Notes: generated by a model not told the origin, from the sequence alone. Shown: positions 1 through 8,400, counted from the first letter of the stretch. The stretch: DNA of 40,485 bases from Collinsella aerofaciens (GCF_028206995.1 NZ_JAQLFL010000014.1:1-40485), one strand, 5' to 3'. Numbers and translations: made by a program.

Positions 1-361
1 CCCGTGTACACCTCGGTCACCCTGCGGTAGTTGAACATGTCTCCGACTTTTGGCAGCCCCTTCCGCTTGTAGAACATCAGGCTATGGTCGTCCTCGGAGT
101 AGACGGCAAAGGTCGTTCCGCGCTTCGGGTCGGGGATGTCCACGGGCTCATAGAAGTTCTCGCCCGTCGTACCCGACCCGATCGCCCCCGCCACGAGGTT
201 GAACTGGTTCCCGATCGCAGACGAGACCCACGGCCCTGCTATAAGTATCACCAGGACGATGATCGCGATGATCAGGACGTACTCGACTGTCGACTGCCCC
301 TTCGGGCGGCGGGGGAATCTAGGAGATACCCCCCCCCGAAAGGAATTTCCGCTGCATGCAT
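1..361 (-). CDS. Secreted Flp-type (class III) pilin-like protein, 5' part, frame broken by G9 tract
   Basis: The gene runs off the left end, so only its N-terminal part is seen. The frame ending at base 1 encodes RRPKGQSTVEYVLIIAIIVL, a textbook class III prepilin signal (G, Q, then E at +5, then a hydrophobic helix) of the kind cut by TadV/FppA-type peptidases. A short extracellular segment follows, with motifs TFAVYSEDDHSLMFYKR and VTEVYTG. I associate these with the start of BspA-like repeat surface proteins, but the repeats are outside the window. The best ribosome site (AAGGGAG, 374-368) lies 6 nt before an ATG at 361 and 10 nt before an ATG at 357. Neither start is in frame with the pilin across the nine-G run at 337-329. 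A longer in-frame start at 449 exists but has no ribosome site and gives an atypical Cys-rich leader. The protein is therefore off or phase-variable, unless the G count is a sequencing error. Confidence 0.6.
329..337. repeat. Nine-base homopolymer (G9 on the coding strand)
   Basis: Nine C on the plus strand lie between the ribosome site/start codons and the pilin signal sequence of the leftmost gene. With 8 G the ATG at 357 reads MQRKFLSGGVSPRFPRRPKG into the pilin frame. With 10 G the ATG at 361 reads into it. With 9 G both run to early stops or a wrong frame. Long G tracts at gene starts are classical slipped-strand phase-variation sites. Confidence 0.8.
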
Positions 362-478
362 GTGCGGCTCCCTTCGGATTGGATTGGCTGATATTGCAGA
401 GGATAGACTCGCTCGCGCCGGACGGACCAGTGATGCCGCAGCGGCACATCGCAAGCGCGAAGGCCGAGGCACTGCCCA

Positions 479-537
479 GGTTCTTCTGAAAGTGCCGTAG
501 CCTCGCCGCCCGCTACCCTATCGAGCTTCCCGAGGAC
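479..537 (-). repeat. Diverged repeat, copy 1 (upstream of pilin-like gene)
   Basis: About 55 bases are similar to 1794-1850. Both copies share the core GTAGCGGGCGG, then a GGCT.CGG segment and an ACTTTC.G.AGAAC segment on the minus strand. It sits upstream of the pilin-like gene. A short form of the core recurs near 34940 and 35160. The function is unknown. Between 538 and 894 I see no convincing gene. Confidence 0.4.
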
Positions 538-642
538 TAGATGGTCGATTTATCTGCCTAAAGAGGGTAGAATGACAACAGAAAACGATGCATCCCATGT
601 AAGCAACATGGAGTGCGGGCGGCCTAGTTTTCACTCTTTGTT

Positions 643-673
643 AAATGCCCGGGCTCCATCCCGGGCATTCTTA
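643..673 (+). terminator. Possible terminator hairpin
   Basis: AATGCCCGGG and CCCGGGCATT form a perfect 10 bp stem around a 6-base loop, followed by CTTATTT. The T tail is weak and no clear gene precedes it on this strand, so its role is uncertain. Confidence 0.35.
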
Positions 674-894
674 TTTGCGCTTGTGGCTCAAATGCCGTTG
701 AAATCTAGACATCGGCAAATAAGGCACCTATCAGCGGTGTGAAACATTTTGGCGAAAATCTGTGACACAATTTGACGGCAACTTGAAGCATAGAGCGGTT
801 ATCCGTCTCAAACCGCATGCTGACTGTTCGAACTGGTACACATCTGTTATTGTTCATGTTCAACGCCTCGCTGTAATTCAATCACACGTAAATG

Positions 895-920
895 AAAAAG
901 CCCCTTTAACGGGGGCTTTA
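895..920 (-). terminator. Terminator of toxin-antitoxin operon
   Basis: Read on the minus strand, AAAGCCCC(C) pairs with GGGGCTTT across a GTTAAA loop and runs into TTTTTC. It lies about 30 bases after the toxin stop codon. Confidence 0.75.
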
Positions 921-950
921 CTTCTATAGAATTTAGTTGCTAGCCGGCAG

Positions 951-1235
951 TCATAGCCGCGGCATGTTTTTGTAGACACCTTGGCGATGACCGACCCTAA
1001 CGACCTCGATGACGGCTTTCCCGTCCTCGATCCTTGCCAGAATGCGGTAGACGCCGACGCGCCAGCGCCAACCAGAATCGGTGCCCTGAAGCTGCTTTCC
1101 GTTCGGCGCACGGCGCGGGTCCTCGCATCCGTCAAGATGCTCCTGAACCCAAGACAAAATGATGAGCCGCTGCTTCTTCGGGATGCCGAGGAGTTGCTTG
1201 GTCGCCGCCTTGGACCATTCGACGCTATAAATCAT
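951..1235 (-). CDS. RelE/ParE-family toxin
   Basis: This 94-residue protein starts MIYSVEWSKAATKQLLGIPK. It has the RelE/ParE pattern: an early strand, a helix rich in K and L, then the LQGTDSGWRWRVGVYRILAR segment matching the family core (G..WR.RVG.YR.I), and a final strand VIEVVRVGHRQGVYK. RelE members are ribosome-dependent mRNA endonucleases and ParE members poison gyrase. The C-terminal VGHRQ.VY is closer to RelE. Its start overlaps the antitoxin stop by four bases (ATGA), the usual order antitoxin then toxin in one operon. Family call is firm; the exact target is not. Confidence 0.85.
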   Translation of the reverse strand: MIYSVEWSKAATKQLLGIPKKQRLIILSWVQEHLDGCEDPRRAPNGKQLQGTDSGWRWRVGVYRILARIEDGKAVIEVVRVGHRQGVYKNMPRL

Positions 1236-1459
1236 TCGGCCTCCATGGCCATGCGCATGACTTCATCCATCGAGTAGCGGGTGCCGTCGTCATCCGCTAG
1301 CGCCTCGTTGTATGCCTCGATATCGGCCGCTTCTTCGACCTTGTCGAGGGCGGCGTTCCTCACGAACTCGGAAAAGGACATGCCGAGGATGCTCGCATAG
1401 GACTGGATCCAGTCCTTCTCTCCTTCATCGAACCTGATGGCTGTTGCACTCATGGCCAT
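1232..1459 (-). CDS. RelB-like antitoxin (DUF6290-type)
   Basis: This 75-residue protein starts at 1459. GGAG at 1468-1465 lies 5 bases upstream of ATG GCC ATG AGT, so the longer upstream reading is not used. The N-terminal MSATAIRFDEGEKDWIQSYA and the following GMSFSEFVRNAALDKVEE fit a ribbon-helix-helix DNA-binding domain. The acidic C-terminal tail (ADIEAYNEALADDDGTRYSM) is the usual toxin-neutralising segment. A perfect inverted repeat directly upstream is the likely autorepression operator. It stabilises the element through addiction with the toxin at 951-1235. Confidence 0.85.
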   Translation of the reverse strand: MAMSATAIRFDEGEKDWIQSYASILGMSFSEFVRNAALDKVEEAADIEAYNEALADDDGTRYSMDEVMRMAMEAE

Positions 1460-1468
1460 GGCTGCTCC

Positions 1469-1499
1469 AATCAACGTATTACATCGTAGTACGTTGATT
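1469..1499. promoter_or_regulatory. Operator of the toxin-antitoxin operon
   Basis: AATCAACGTA (1469-1478) and TACGTTGATT (1490-1499) form a perfect 10 bp inverted repeat immediately before the antitoxin ribosome site. This is typical of RelB/ParD-type autoregulation. Confidence 0.75.
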
Positions 1500-1609
1500 A
1501 TACCCATACACTGCAGCGGCAGTCATCAAACGTACACATCTCGGCGCCCTAATTCCTACATTTCACCGAAGTTCTGGTCATCAGTTGCGGGAACGCCGCA
1601 GCAAAAAAT

Positions 1610-1634
1610 AAGACCGAGAGTGCAGCTCGGTCTT
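1610..1634 (-). terminator. Terminator hairpin
   Basis: AAGACCGAG/CTCGGTCTT is a 9 bp stem with a 7-base loop. On the minus strand it is followed by ATTTTTTG. The transcript it ends would come from 1640-1900, where I see only an unconvincing 87-codon frame. Confidence 0.65.
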
Positions 1635-1793
1635 TGCAAGTTGAAATCCGCATCGCCTGCGTAACTGGCTAGCAACCTGCGCGGGATTCGCTTCTTTCAT
1701 TGATGATTCCATTTGTTGGAGTTGCGCTTTTGCAAGCGCTTCACCGTTTTCTTCGGGTATTGCAGTCACCGCGTGGCCTGCCTGCTGTCGGGG

Positions 1794-1850
1794 TTCTACC
1801 GAAAGTACCGAAGCCCGACCGCCCGCTACCCCATCGAGTCTCATGAGGGC
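1794..1850 (-). repeat. Diverged repeat, copy 2
   Basis: This is the partner of 479-537, with the shared core GTAGCGGGCGG on the minus strand. In this copy the downstream frame continues about 70 codons to 1581 but has no family I recognise. Confidence 0.4.
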
Positions 1851-1979
1851 TATGGAATGTGTTCGAAAGCCGCATCAGGCTCGCTGTGGGCGTATATGCG
1901 GGGCGATATTGCCTTGGATCGATAAAATATATGGCTGGTATCTAAATAGGGGGTCTAAATCGGCTCTCATTCGATTCGA

Positions 1980-2005
1980 GGGGGAGGGACGGATGTCCCT
2001 CCCCC
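1980..2005. other. Perfect GC-rich hairpin in a long intergenic region
   Basis: GGGGGAGGGAC, loop GGAT, GTCCCTCCCCC: an 11 bp perfect stem without a T tail. It lies in the gene-free stretch 1500-2434, which otherwise holds the repeat at 1794, the structured leader at 2116-2257 and a minus-strand promoter candidate at 2288-2317. Confidence 0.5.
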
Positions 2006-2115
2006 GCTCTCGGGTATTGAGTGGAAGCACGGCGGGCCTAAAAAATCAATTGCGGTGGAAGCCCTCGGGCGACACCTAGAGGGAATTGATGCGTCGGTCC
2101 CCTTTTCTTTTGGAG

Positions 2116-2257
2116 GTTTTTCGGAAATTCCTGAAAAACCTAGGGAGCGGATTAGCTCTATACCGTTTCTATACCCCTTAGGCGGTTCAGTCGGGCATCT
2201 AGTTTCCGGTACTCATCTTATTGTTCAAGTTAAAGAAACGGCTGAACTACACCCGCC
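2116..2257 (+). promoter_or_regulatory. Structured RNA leader with pseudoknot-like helices
   Basis: Several strong complementary segments are present. AGGTTTTTC (2116-2124) pairs with GAAAAACCT (2134-2142). CCGTTTC (2163-2169) pairs with GAAACGG (2235-2241). GTTCAG (2185-2190) pairs with CTGAAC (2242-2247), extended by GGCGG/CCGCC. The last two helices interleave, so they form a pseudoknot or two exclusive states. The element lies 180 bases before the acidic protein gene on the plus strand. A TTGACA box on the minus strand (2317-2312, followed by TAGAAG 18 bases on) leaves open an antisense transcript. It is not a riboswitch class I recognise. Confidence 0.5.
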
Positions 2258-2434
2258 TAGGCATCGGCCTGAAAACTATTAGTCTGTCTTCTAGTCTATA
2301 TTCCAGCAGAATGTCAAGCGTTTTGCCATCGAGTGCTCAACATGCCCTGCCGCTTCTATATCTGTCCCACGGTCTCTTTGCTGTCCGTCTGCCCGACAAA
2401 CTGAAAGGTAGGCAAAACGGCTATTGGAGGCACC

Positions 2435-3337
2435 ATGGAAAAAGACAAGCACGTCATCTGGAATAACAATTCTTTAGCGCATGATGGCTATGAGGAAGGC
2501 ATTAAGGAGGATTGGATTCAAGAAGTCCAAGCCAAACTAGGGCTTTGCGAACCAAACGATTACTGGGTTCCCTCGGGCCTCGTCGATGCCGTCAAGGAGG
2601 CAGCTATCGATGATGCCATCGCCAACGCCATGGAGAACCACGAGGAAACTATCAATTTCGTCGAGGCCTATCGCGAGTTCGCTAATGAGGAAAACATCGG
2701 CGCTATCATCGACGAGCAGTTCGAAGACGATTTGGCCGAGCAGGCCGATATGAACGTAAGGGACTGGCTCGGAGACGAGAAGGCGAACCTCTCCGACATC
2801 GACGTTCATCGCTCTATCCCGTTCATCAGGGACGATGACGGATATTGCTTTCTCGACGGTTACCGTGAAGATTCTACCTACGATTCTATCTACACTGCGG
2901 GCGATTTGCTTGAAGCCCTCTACAGGAAGATGGACGGATACACTATCGAGCTGTCAGTCAAGGGCGGCGAATTAGTTGCGAGCGAATCCGTCGGTTACAT
3001 CGGAGAGATGGAAGACCATATCGTAAAGCTCGTGGATAAGGATTTCGTCAATGAGACCGAAAGACTCGTCGAAGGAGAGTTGGAAAAGTTCTTGCAAGAC
3101 AACGGGTTCGACAAGAATGCCGTTCTCGATGATGTGATCATCGCGCTTGCGGAGAAGCAAGGTCATTTGCAGGACATCGTGCCTGCAATCTGCGAGGTCT
3201 ACGGCTGGCCAGTCGACAATGCGGAATCGCAGGAGGCCGGCGAGTCGCTCGGTGATATCTACGATGCGAAAAGCGCCGAGGCGGAGTTTGACCACGAGGA
3301 TTGCGAAGGCATGCCTAGCGAGCAGGAGCGTGGGTAG
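2435..3337 (+). CDS. Highly acidic 300-residue protein next to the CRISPR array
   Basis: The start is supported by GGAGG five bases before the ATG. By my hand count about 77 of 300 residues are D or E against roughly 22 K or R, giving a net charge near -55 spread along the whole length. No family is recognised and I see no signal peptide or membrane helix. It is cytoplasmic by appearance. It lies about 140 bases before the CRISPR array on the same strand, separated by a hairpin terminator. The charge profile is like that of DNA-mimic proteins that inhibit restriction or CRISPR enzymes, but this is only a resemblance. A structured leader precedes the gene. The call as a real gene is firm; the function is open. 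Confidence 0.8.
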   Translation: MEKDKHVIWNNNSLAHDGYEEGIKEDWIQEVQAKLGLCEPNDYWVPSGLVDAVKEAAIDDAIANAMENHEETINFVEAYREFANEENIGAIIDEQFEDDLAEQADMNVRDWLGDEKANLSDIDVHRSIPFIRDDDGYCFLDGYREDSTYDSIYTAGDLLEALYRKMDGYTIELSVKGGELVASESVGYIGEMEDHIVKLVDKDFVNETERLVEGELEKFLQDNGFDKNAVLDDVIIALAEKQGHLQDIVPAICEVYGWPVDNAESQEAGESLGDIYDAKSAEAEFDHEDCEGMPSEQERG

Positions 3338-3379
3338 GGTTTCTGCCGAGTGATGTGTTTCTGCCTATGTGTGGTGCTG

Positions 3380-3411
3380 CGGGGAGCTCTTTGGGGGCTC
3401 CCCGTTTGCTT
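3380..3411 (+). terminator. Terminator after the acidic protein gene
   Basis: CGGGGAGC/GCTCCCCG forms an 8 bp GC stem followed by TTTGCTTT. It separates the acidic protein gene from the CRISPR array. Confidence 0.65.
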
Positions 3412-3432
3412 TGCGGGATGAGTGGTGTTCGG

Positions 3433-3776
3433 GGAGATGGTAGAATACTGTCGTTATCGGTACCGCAGCGGCAATAGCCCTAGCGGAGTGCCATTCCTTG
3501 AGGTGCTAGAATGTAGGCTGAGGGCTGGATGTAAGACGCAGTGCCCTAGCGGAGTGCCATTCCTTGAGGTGCTAGAATTGGCGTTGTCCGACAACTGCGC
3601 GATCTTTAGCCCTAGCGGAGTGCCATTCCTTGAGGTGCTAGAATCCTTCTCATACACACCCAGGGTGTAGTTGAGCCCTAGCGGAGTGCCATTCCTTGAG
3701 GTGCTAGAATTTGTCTCGATTATGTACAAGAAAGGTATTAGCCCTAGCGGAGTGCCATTCCTTGAGGTGCTAGAAT
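3433..3776 (+). CRISPR. Type II-C CRISPR array: five 36-nt repeats plus a degenerate half-repeat, five 30-nt spacers
   Basis: Five identical 36-base repeats begin GCCCTAGCGGAGTGCC and end CTTGAGGTGCTAGAAT, at 3477-3512, 3543-3578, 3609-3644, 3675-3710 and 3741-3776. The four spacers between them are each exactly 30 bases. Exactly 30 bases before the first repeat is GGAGATGGTAGAAT (3433-3446), which matches the repeat 3' end at 11 of 14 positions. It looks like a degenerate terminal half-repeat framing a fifth spacer (3447-3476). The repeat resembles the Neisseria II-C repeat in layout (G...TAGC at the 5' end, GTGCTA.AAT at the 3' end). Its end TGCTAGAAT is an extended -10 box, so each repeat may carry its own promoter. 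Confidence 0.97.
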
Positions 3777-3787
3777 ACTCTCCGCTG

Positions 3788-3818
3788 AAAAAGCCCCTCT
3801 AGCAGGGGCTTTTTCATT
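3788..3818. terminator. Bidirectional terminator after the CRISPR array
   Basis: AAAAAGCCCC/GGGGCTTTTT is a 10 bp stem with loop TCTAGCA, with T runs on both strands. It closes the array on the plus strand. From 3819 to 4099 there is no gene; that stretch must hold the cas1-cas2 promoter, but I see no strong -35/-10 pair. Confidence 0.8.
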
Positions 3819-4099
3819 TTCAAATTCTGTAAAACGGCTTTCGGTACCTTTAATCGCCTTTCAAGAGGGACGCTTTTCAAGAAAAGATTCGCGGAGAACA
3901 ATTTCGATTTTTCGCTTTTTCGGATGAAAATCGCCATTTCGCCTCGCCCTCTTTCCTCGGCTTTATAAAAATCGCCCAATTATATGTGGTGTATCGGTGA
4001 ATAAAGCCTGCCGGTTCGGCAATAACATTATCGATTAGTTGTCTACATACGTAAAGACCCAGTCCATATCTCACAAGATACCAGGAAACGGAGCCACCT

Positions 4100-5029
4100 A
4101 TGTTATTGACAGTCACAATCGGCACACCTAAGTACCTTTGCGTTCAGGACAATTGTCTTGTCATCAAGGCTCGCCATGAGGATAAAGTCCTCGACAAAAT
4201 ACCCCTGTGCGATATCTGGGTCATCATAATCGACAACCCCCAAGTCTCGATCACGGCATCGCTTATGGGGCAAGTCAATGATGCAGGGATAGGTGTTCTT
4301 TTCTGCGGCTCCAACCATATGCCCAACGGCTTGGCACTCCCGATAGGTGCACATTCAAGACATGCGGAAATCGTGGAGCATCAGTTGGCTATCTCGAAAC
4401 CACTCAGAAACCAACTCTGGGCGAAAATCGTCCGCAGAAAAATAGAAAATCAAGCGCGTGCCCTGGAGTTTTGCGGCGGTAAGCCATGCGATGTCGAGAA
4501 AATCCTCAGCTATGCCAGGGGCGTCCAGAGCAATGACAAGACACATCGGGAAGGTGCGGCAGCCAGCGAGTACTTCTCCAAATTGCTTCCCTACGGGTCG
4601 CGATGGACGGGTCCCATGACCGCACCACTGAACTTCGGGTACGCAATTCTCAGGACAGGCATCGCACAATGTGCCGTCTCGCATGGATGGCTCGTATCGC
4701 GCGGCATTCATCACCATAGCGCCGAAAACGCCTTCAACTTGGTCGATGACCTCATCGAGCCGTTCAGAGCAGCCGTCGACCTTTTGGTGGTCAAGGAGAA
4801 CATCTTGGCCCCACTATCGAGGATGAACAAGGAGACGCTGACGAAGGTCACCTCGGTTCTCGTCCTGTTAGACGACAAGGAAATGCCTGTCCAGACAGCT
4901 ATCGATGTCTATTGTGAATCCCTGAGAAGGGCAATCGAGCTTAAAGATTCAGATCAACTGCTGCTGCCCACGCTCATCGGTTTGGAAATGGCAACACCGG
5001 ACAACTTGAGAACGAGAGGAAGGCTATGA
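4100..5029 (+). CDS. cas1: CRISPR integrase Cas1, type II
   Basis: This 309-residue protein is the metal-dependent integrase that, with Cas2, inserts new spacers. The active-site triad is visible: E151 in KTHREGAAAS, H204-206 in RGIHHHSAEN and D216/D217 in NLVDDLIEPFR. The length fits type II Cas1, about 300 residues. The start has GGAG seven bases upstream. The stop overlaps the cas2 start by four bases, so the two are translationally coupled. No csn2 or cas4 follows, as expected for subtype II-C. The array lies 320 bases upstream on the same strand. Confidence 0.97.
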   Translation: MLLTVTIGTPKYLCVQDNCLVIKARHEDKVLDKIPLCDIWVIIIDNPQVSITASLMGQVNDAGIGVLFCGSNHMPNGLALPIGAHSRHAEIVEHQLAISKPLRNQLWAKIVRRKIENQARALEFCGGKPCDVEKILSYARGVQSNDKTHREGAAASEYFSKLLPYGSRWTGPMTAPLNFGYAILRTGIAQCAVSHGWLVSRGIHHHSAENAFNLVDDLIEPFRAAVDLLVVKENILAPLSRMNKETLTKVTSVLVLLDDKEMPVQTAIDVYCESLRRAIELKDSDQLLLPTLIGLEMATPDNLRTRGRL

Positions 5030-5352
5030 GAATCATGAGACTCCTGGTGATGTTCGACCTCCCTACGAAGACGAAGTCAAATAAAGACGCCTACATCAAG
5101 TTCAGACGGTTCCTGGAAGATGACGGCTATATCAGGGAACAGAACAGCATCTACTCCCGTAATCTCCTCAGTAGAGCTTCTGCCGAGGCTCATACGGAGC
5201 AGCTGAGGAAAAACCTTCCTCCTGCAGGACATGTCGTGGCGATGCAGTTCACGGAGAAGCAATACGTCGACAGGGAAATCCTCGTCAACACTGGAACCTC
5301 GGGCTCTGGAGGAAATGAGACACCGGGAACACAGCTCTTCCTGAGTTTTTAA
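5026..5352 (+). CDS. cas2: CRISPR adaptation protein Cas2
   Basis: This 108-residue protein has the ferredoxin-like Cas2 fold signature: MRLLVMFDLPT with the conserved Asp, then the RRFLEDDGYIREQNSIYSR segment and a VVAMQFTEKQY strand. Cas2 forms the structural core of the Cas1-Cas2 integrase complex. It starts inside the last codons of cas1 (ATGA). The C-terminal tail after the fold (TGTSGSGGNETPGTQLFLSF) is Gly/Ser rich and probably flexible. It ends just before a strong two-way terminator that isolates it from the convergent cas9. Confidence 0.96.
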   Translation: MRIMRLLVMFDLPTKTKSNKDAYIKFRRFLEDDGYIREQNSIYSRNLLSRASAEAHTEQLRKNLPPAGHVVAMQFTEKQYVDREILVNTGTSGSGGNETPGTQLFLSF

Positions 5353-5355
5353 CAT

Positions 5356-5387
5356 GAAAAGGGGAAGGCATTGCGCCTTCCCCTTTC
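5356..5387. terminator. Bidirectional terminator between cas2 and cas9
   Basis: GAAAAGGGGAAGGC pairs with GCCTTCCCCTTTC across a short loop, with T-rich flanks on both strands. It ends both convergent transcripts. Confidence 0.85.
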
Positions 5388-5406
5388 ACATAGTTCCCGC
5401 TATCTA

Positions 5407-8400
5407 CTAACAGTGATTCGCCCGTTCGGTGAGGAGCTCAAGCCAGCAGAGACCCAAGCAGTCCTCCTGCATGATCTTCAGTTCGTCAGTCCACTTCGTT
5501 GGCGTTGGAAACTTCTCGGCTGCGAGCGGGCCGGTTTTCTGGAAGGAAACTTTTCCAGAGGATGACAGCTTTACGCTATTGTGTGCTATGTCATATCCAT
5601 AATAACGCCCAACGATACCGTCTTGAATCAGTACAACACCGCGCTTCAACAAAAGGCTCGGCTCGTTTCCGGTCAGCGGAATCTTCTCCCAGTAGTCGAT
5701 TGAAAGATCCTTGGAGAACTTTCGAATGAACGGTTCCTCGGCCTTCCGCTTCTGCACGTCGATGTAATAGAGGGGATCCAAAAGCCAACGCGCGGCAGAT
5801 TCATCATATACGGCAAGCAGACCGTACTGCTCGTCATAAGCCCTAGCAGTACCCTTGCCATCCTTCCATGCGGTGGTGCAGGGGCCCAATGCGCCCTTTT
5901 TCTTCTTGATGAGGTCCTTGCCCTTTCCATCAATGCCCTTGTAGGAGAAAGTATTGTCTTTGAAAAGCGCCCCCGTTGCGGTGCGGGTCGGTGAATAGGT
6001 CGGCACGACGCAGGGAATCCACGCCTTGACCTGATCTTTGTACTCGGGATATGGCAGCGAGCCATTCAGCAGACGGTCGGCATCTCGATTCGTGGCGTGT
6101 TCCTCGCTGATGAGGGCAATGTCCTTGACAATCGAGGGCGTGCAGGCGGCGATTACCGCGGCATCGACAGCATAGTGGCGGTCATCCTCTCGGTTCTTCT
6201 TGCCGTTATCGTCGAGAATGCCGATGCGCCAGACTCCGCGCATGAAGGCCGTCGCCGCACCAGAGACGCAGAAGACGTGTTTTCGTCCGTCCTCGGGGAA
6301 CGGGAGGCAGTCGGCAAGCCATTTCGCGACATCCTTGGACATGTAGCGGGTATCGTTCAGGTTTCGGCTAATGAAGGAGTCGATGTTATTCGCGAAGCTA
6401 TCTTCCTTCAGCTTCGCGAGTTTCGAGGAATAGTAGTGCTTCGGCTCCTTGCCGCTAGCCCAGACATCCATACGGATGCAGAATTCATCCCAGTTCGGTG
6501 CGGTAGGCTCGCCCGAGGTCATCCACTCGTATGGCGTACGGTTCGACTTGTCGCGATTCGACTTCGTCAGGACGAGAACCTTGTTGGTTCTAGCGTTATC
6601 GCAGGAACGCGAGAACGGAAGGATGTGGTCGATCTCGACATAGCCCTTTTCAGTCAGCATCCGACCGAAATCAATGCCCTGACCCGTGTAGGGATCCTTG
6701 CCGCCCTGCTCGTTGTACAGTCGAACCTTATCGATGTCACGGCCCCTCACCTGATTGGCATCGGAAAGACCGAGATATTCAACGATATCGTCAACGGCCT
6801 TCTCCTTTTCCCTCTTGTTGTACTTGTTGCCGTCATCGACGAGTTCCTTTTCGTGTTTTGTACGCTTCAGCTCTTTAGCAACCTCCACGCGGATCGTATC
6901 GGGTAGACCGTAATGCCTGATAACCGAGTTGATAATCCTGCGGAGCCGAGCGCAGGAACGCAGGACGACCGGGTTGGTACAGATCGGGGAATAGCTCGAA
7001 TAGGGTTTCAGGAGACCGTCATCGGTTACGTTGCGCTTGGCCGAAAGGGCTTTCCGCGCATCGTATAGCCCCGTTGCGACCTCGGCATCATACAGGCGAT
7101 TGATGTTCGTGTCCTCGAACGCATCGCGGAGCATCTGGAGCGCCTTCAGGCTCGTCGAGCCGTATCCCGTAAAGAGCTTCGAGCCATAGGGCAGTTCGAG
7201 GAGCGCATCCACATCCTCTTTCGAGAGCCCGTCGGTGAGTTCGGCAATTCGCGTGGCGAAGGCCTCCGATGAGGACGCGAACGTAGCGGCGGCGCATACC
7301 GCATCCGCGAGATCGGTATCATCGCGCAGGCGGTTGAGCAGGACCGGATTCAGGTCATGGAGCGTCGAGCAGAGCGCGTTCCATGCGGGAACCTTGACGC
7401 AAACATCCTTCGCCTCGTCCGATTGGCGGACTCCCGCGAACGTGTCGGTATCGGCCAGGGCGAGTTTCTTGCGCAGCTGGGACCATTTCAGCGGCTTCGG
7501 GTTCTTGGAGACCTTGAACAGGTCGTGAACGATTTGGTTGCGCGTCAAGGGCGAAATCTGCGTAGCGACTGACCCGATATGCTCGATCTTGACGTTCGCT
7601 AGCGTCTGGTAGGCGCGAACCATCTCGGATGAGATGGATGATTTCGGTCCGCGTTTAATCGGCTCGCCGAGATAGGTGCAGTAGCCCACCTTTGAGTAGA
7701 TGATTCCGTCTCGCCTGGTCGTGTCTGTGAGCCAGCGCAGCGCGGCGAGATACTCCCCTTCAAGGGATTCAGTGGCAAGCCCGTTTCCAAGTTCCCGCTG
7801 ATGGCGGAAAATCGCGTGGACTTCGTCCACAACCATGTCGATATCCACGCAATGGATGTAGTCATCTTGACGGTTGCGGCTTTTCGGCTGCGTTATGAGG
7901 TATTGGGCGAATGTCTCGTAGCCGTTAGCATCCATAATCTCGGCGTTTTCCTTCAGGGCCTTCTTCACCTTGCCGGCATCCTTGTCGTTGTCGGCCTTGC
8001 CGTGGTCGATGTAGCCGCGGCGACTGGCGAATCCGTAAAGGACGCGGGCGAGCTCGCGACTGGAAAGGATTTCGCTCAGGCCCTTCACTCGCAGCTGGAT
8101 GTTGTCCTGTTCGCCCTTGCGTACGGAGAACCATTCGGAAGACGCGCCCTCGGGAATGACGCTGTGAGCCATCAGAATCTTGCGGATATGCTTCTTCCTC
8201 GCCGCGCGGCGGGCGATATTGCGGCGCTGCGACCTCGCTTGGCGTCTTGCCGATGCCAGGCTCGTCTTGTTTTTCGGATTCCACGGGCAATCGAACAGAT
8301 GGGTTGCCATGAGGACGATTTCTTGGTTCAGCTCGTCCATGAGACAGACTCCGATGCCGGCGATTTCCATGTCGATGCCGAGAACCAATTTTCGGGGCTT

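Noticed and set aside
572..742. A 56-codon plus-strand frame with a plausible ribosome site (AGAGGG)
   Set aside because: It runs through a perfect hairpin that looks like a terminator, has no recognisable sequence pattern and no promoter was visible.
1581..1844. An 87-codon minus-strand frame ending inside a terminator hairpin
   Set aside because: No ribosome site, no family, and its last codons are the terminator stem. It may be a remnant, but I cannot support it as a gene.
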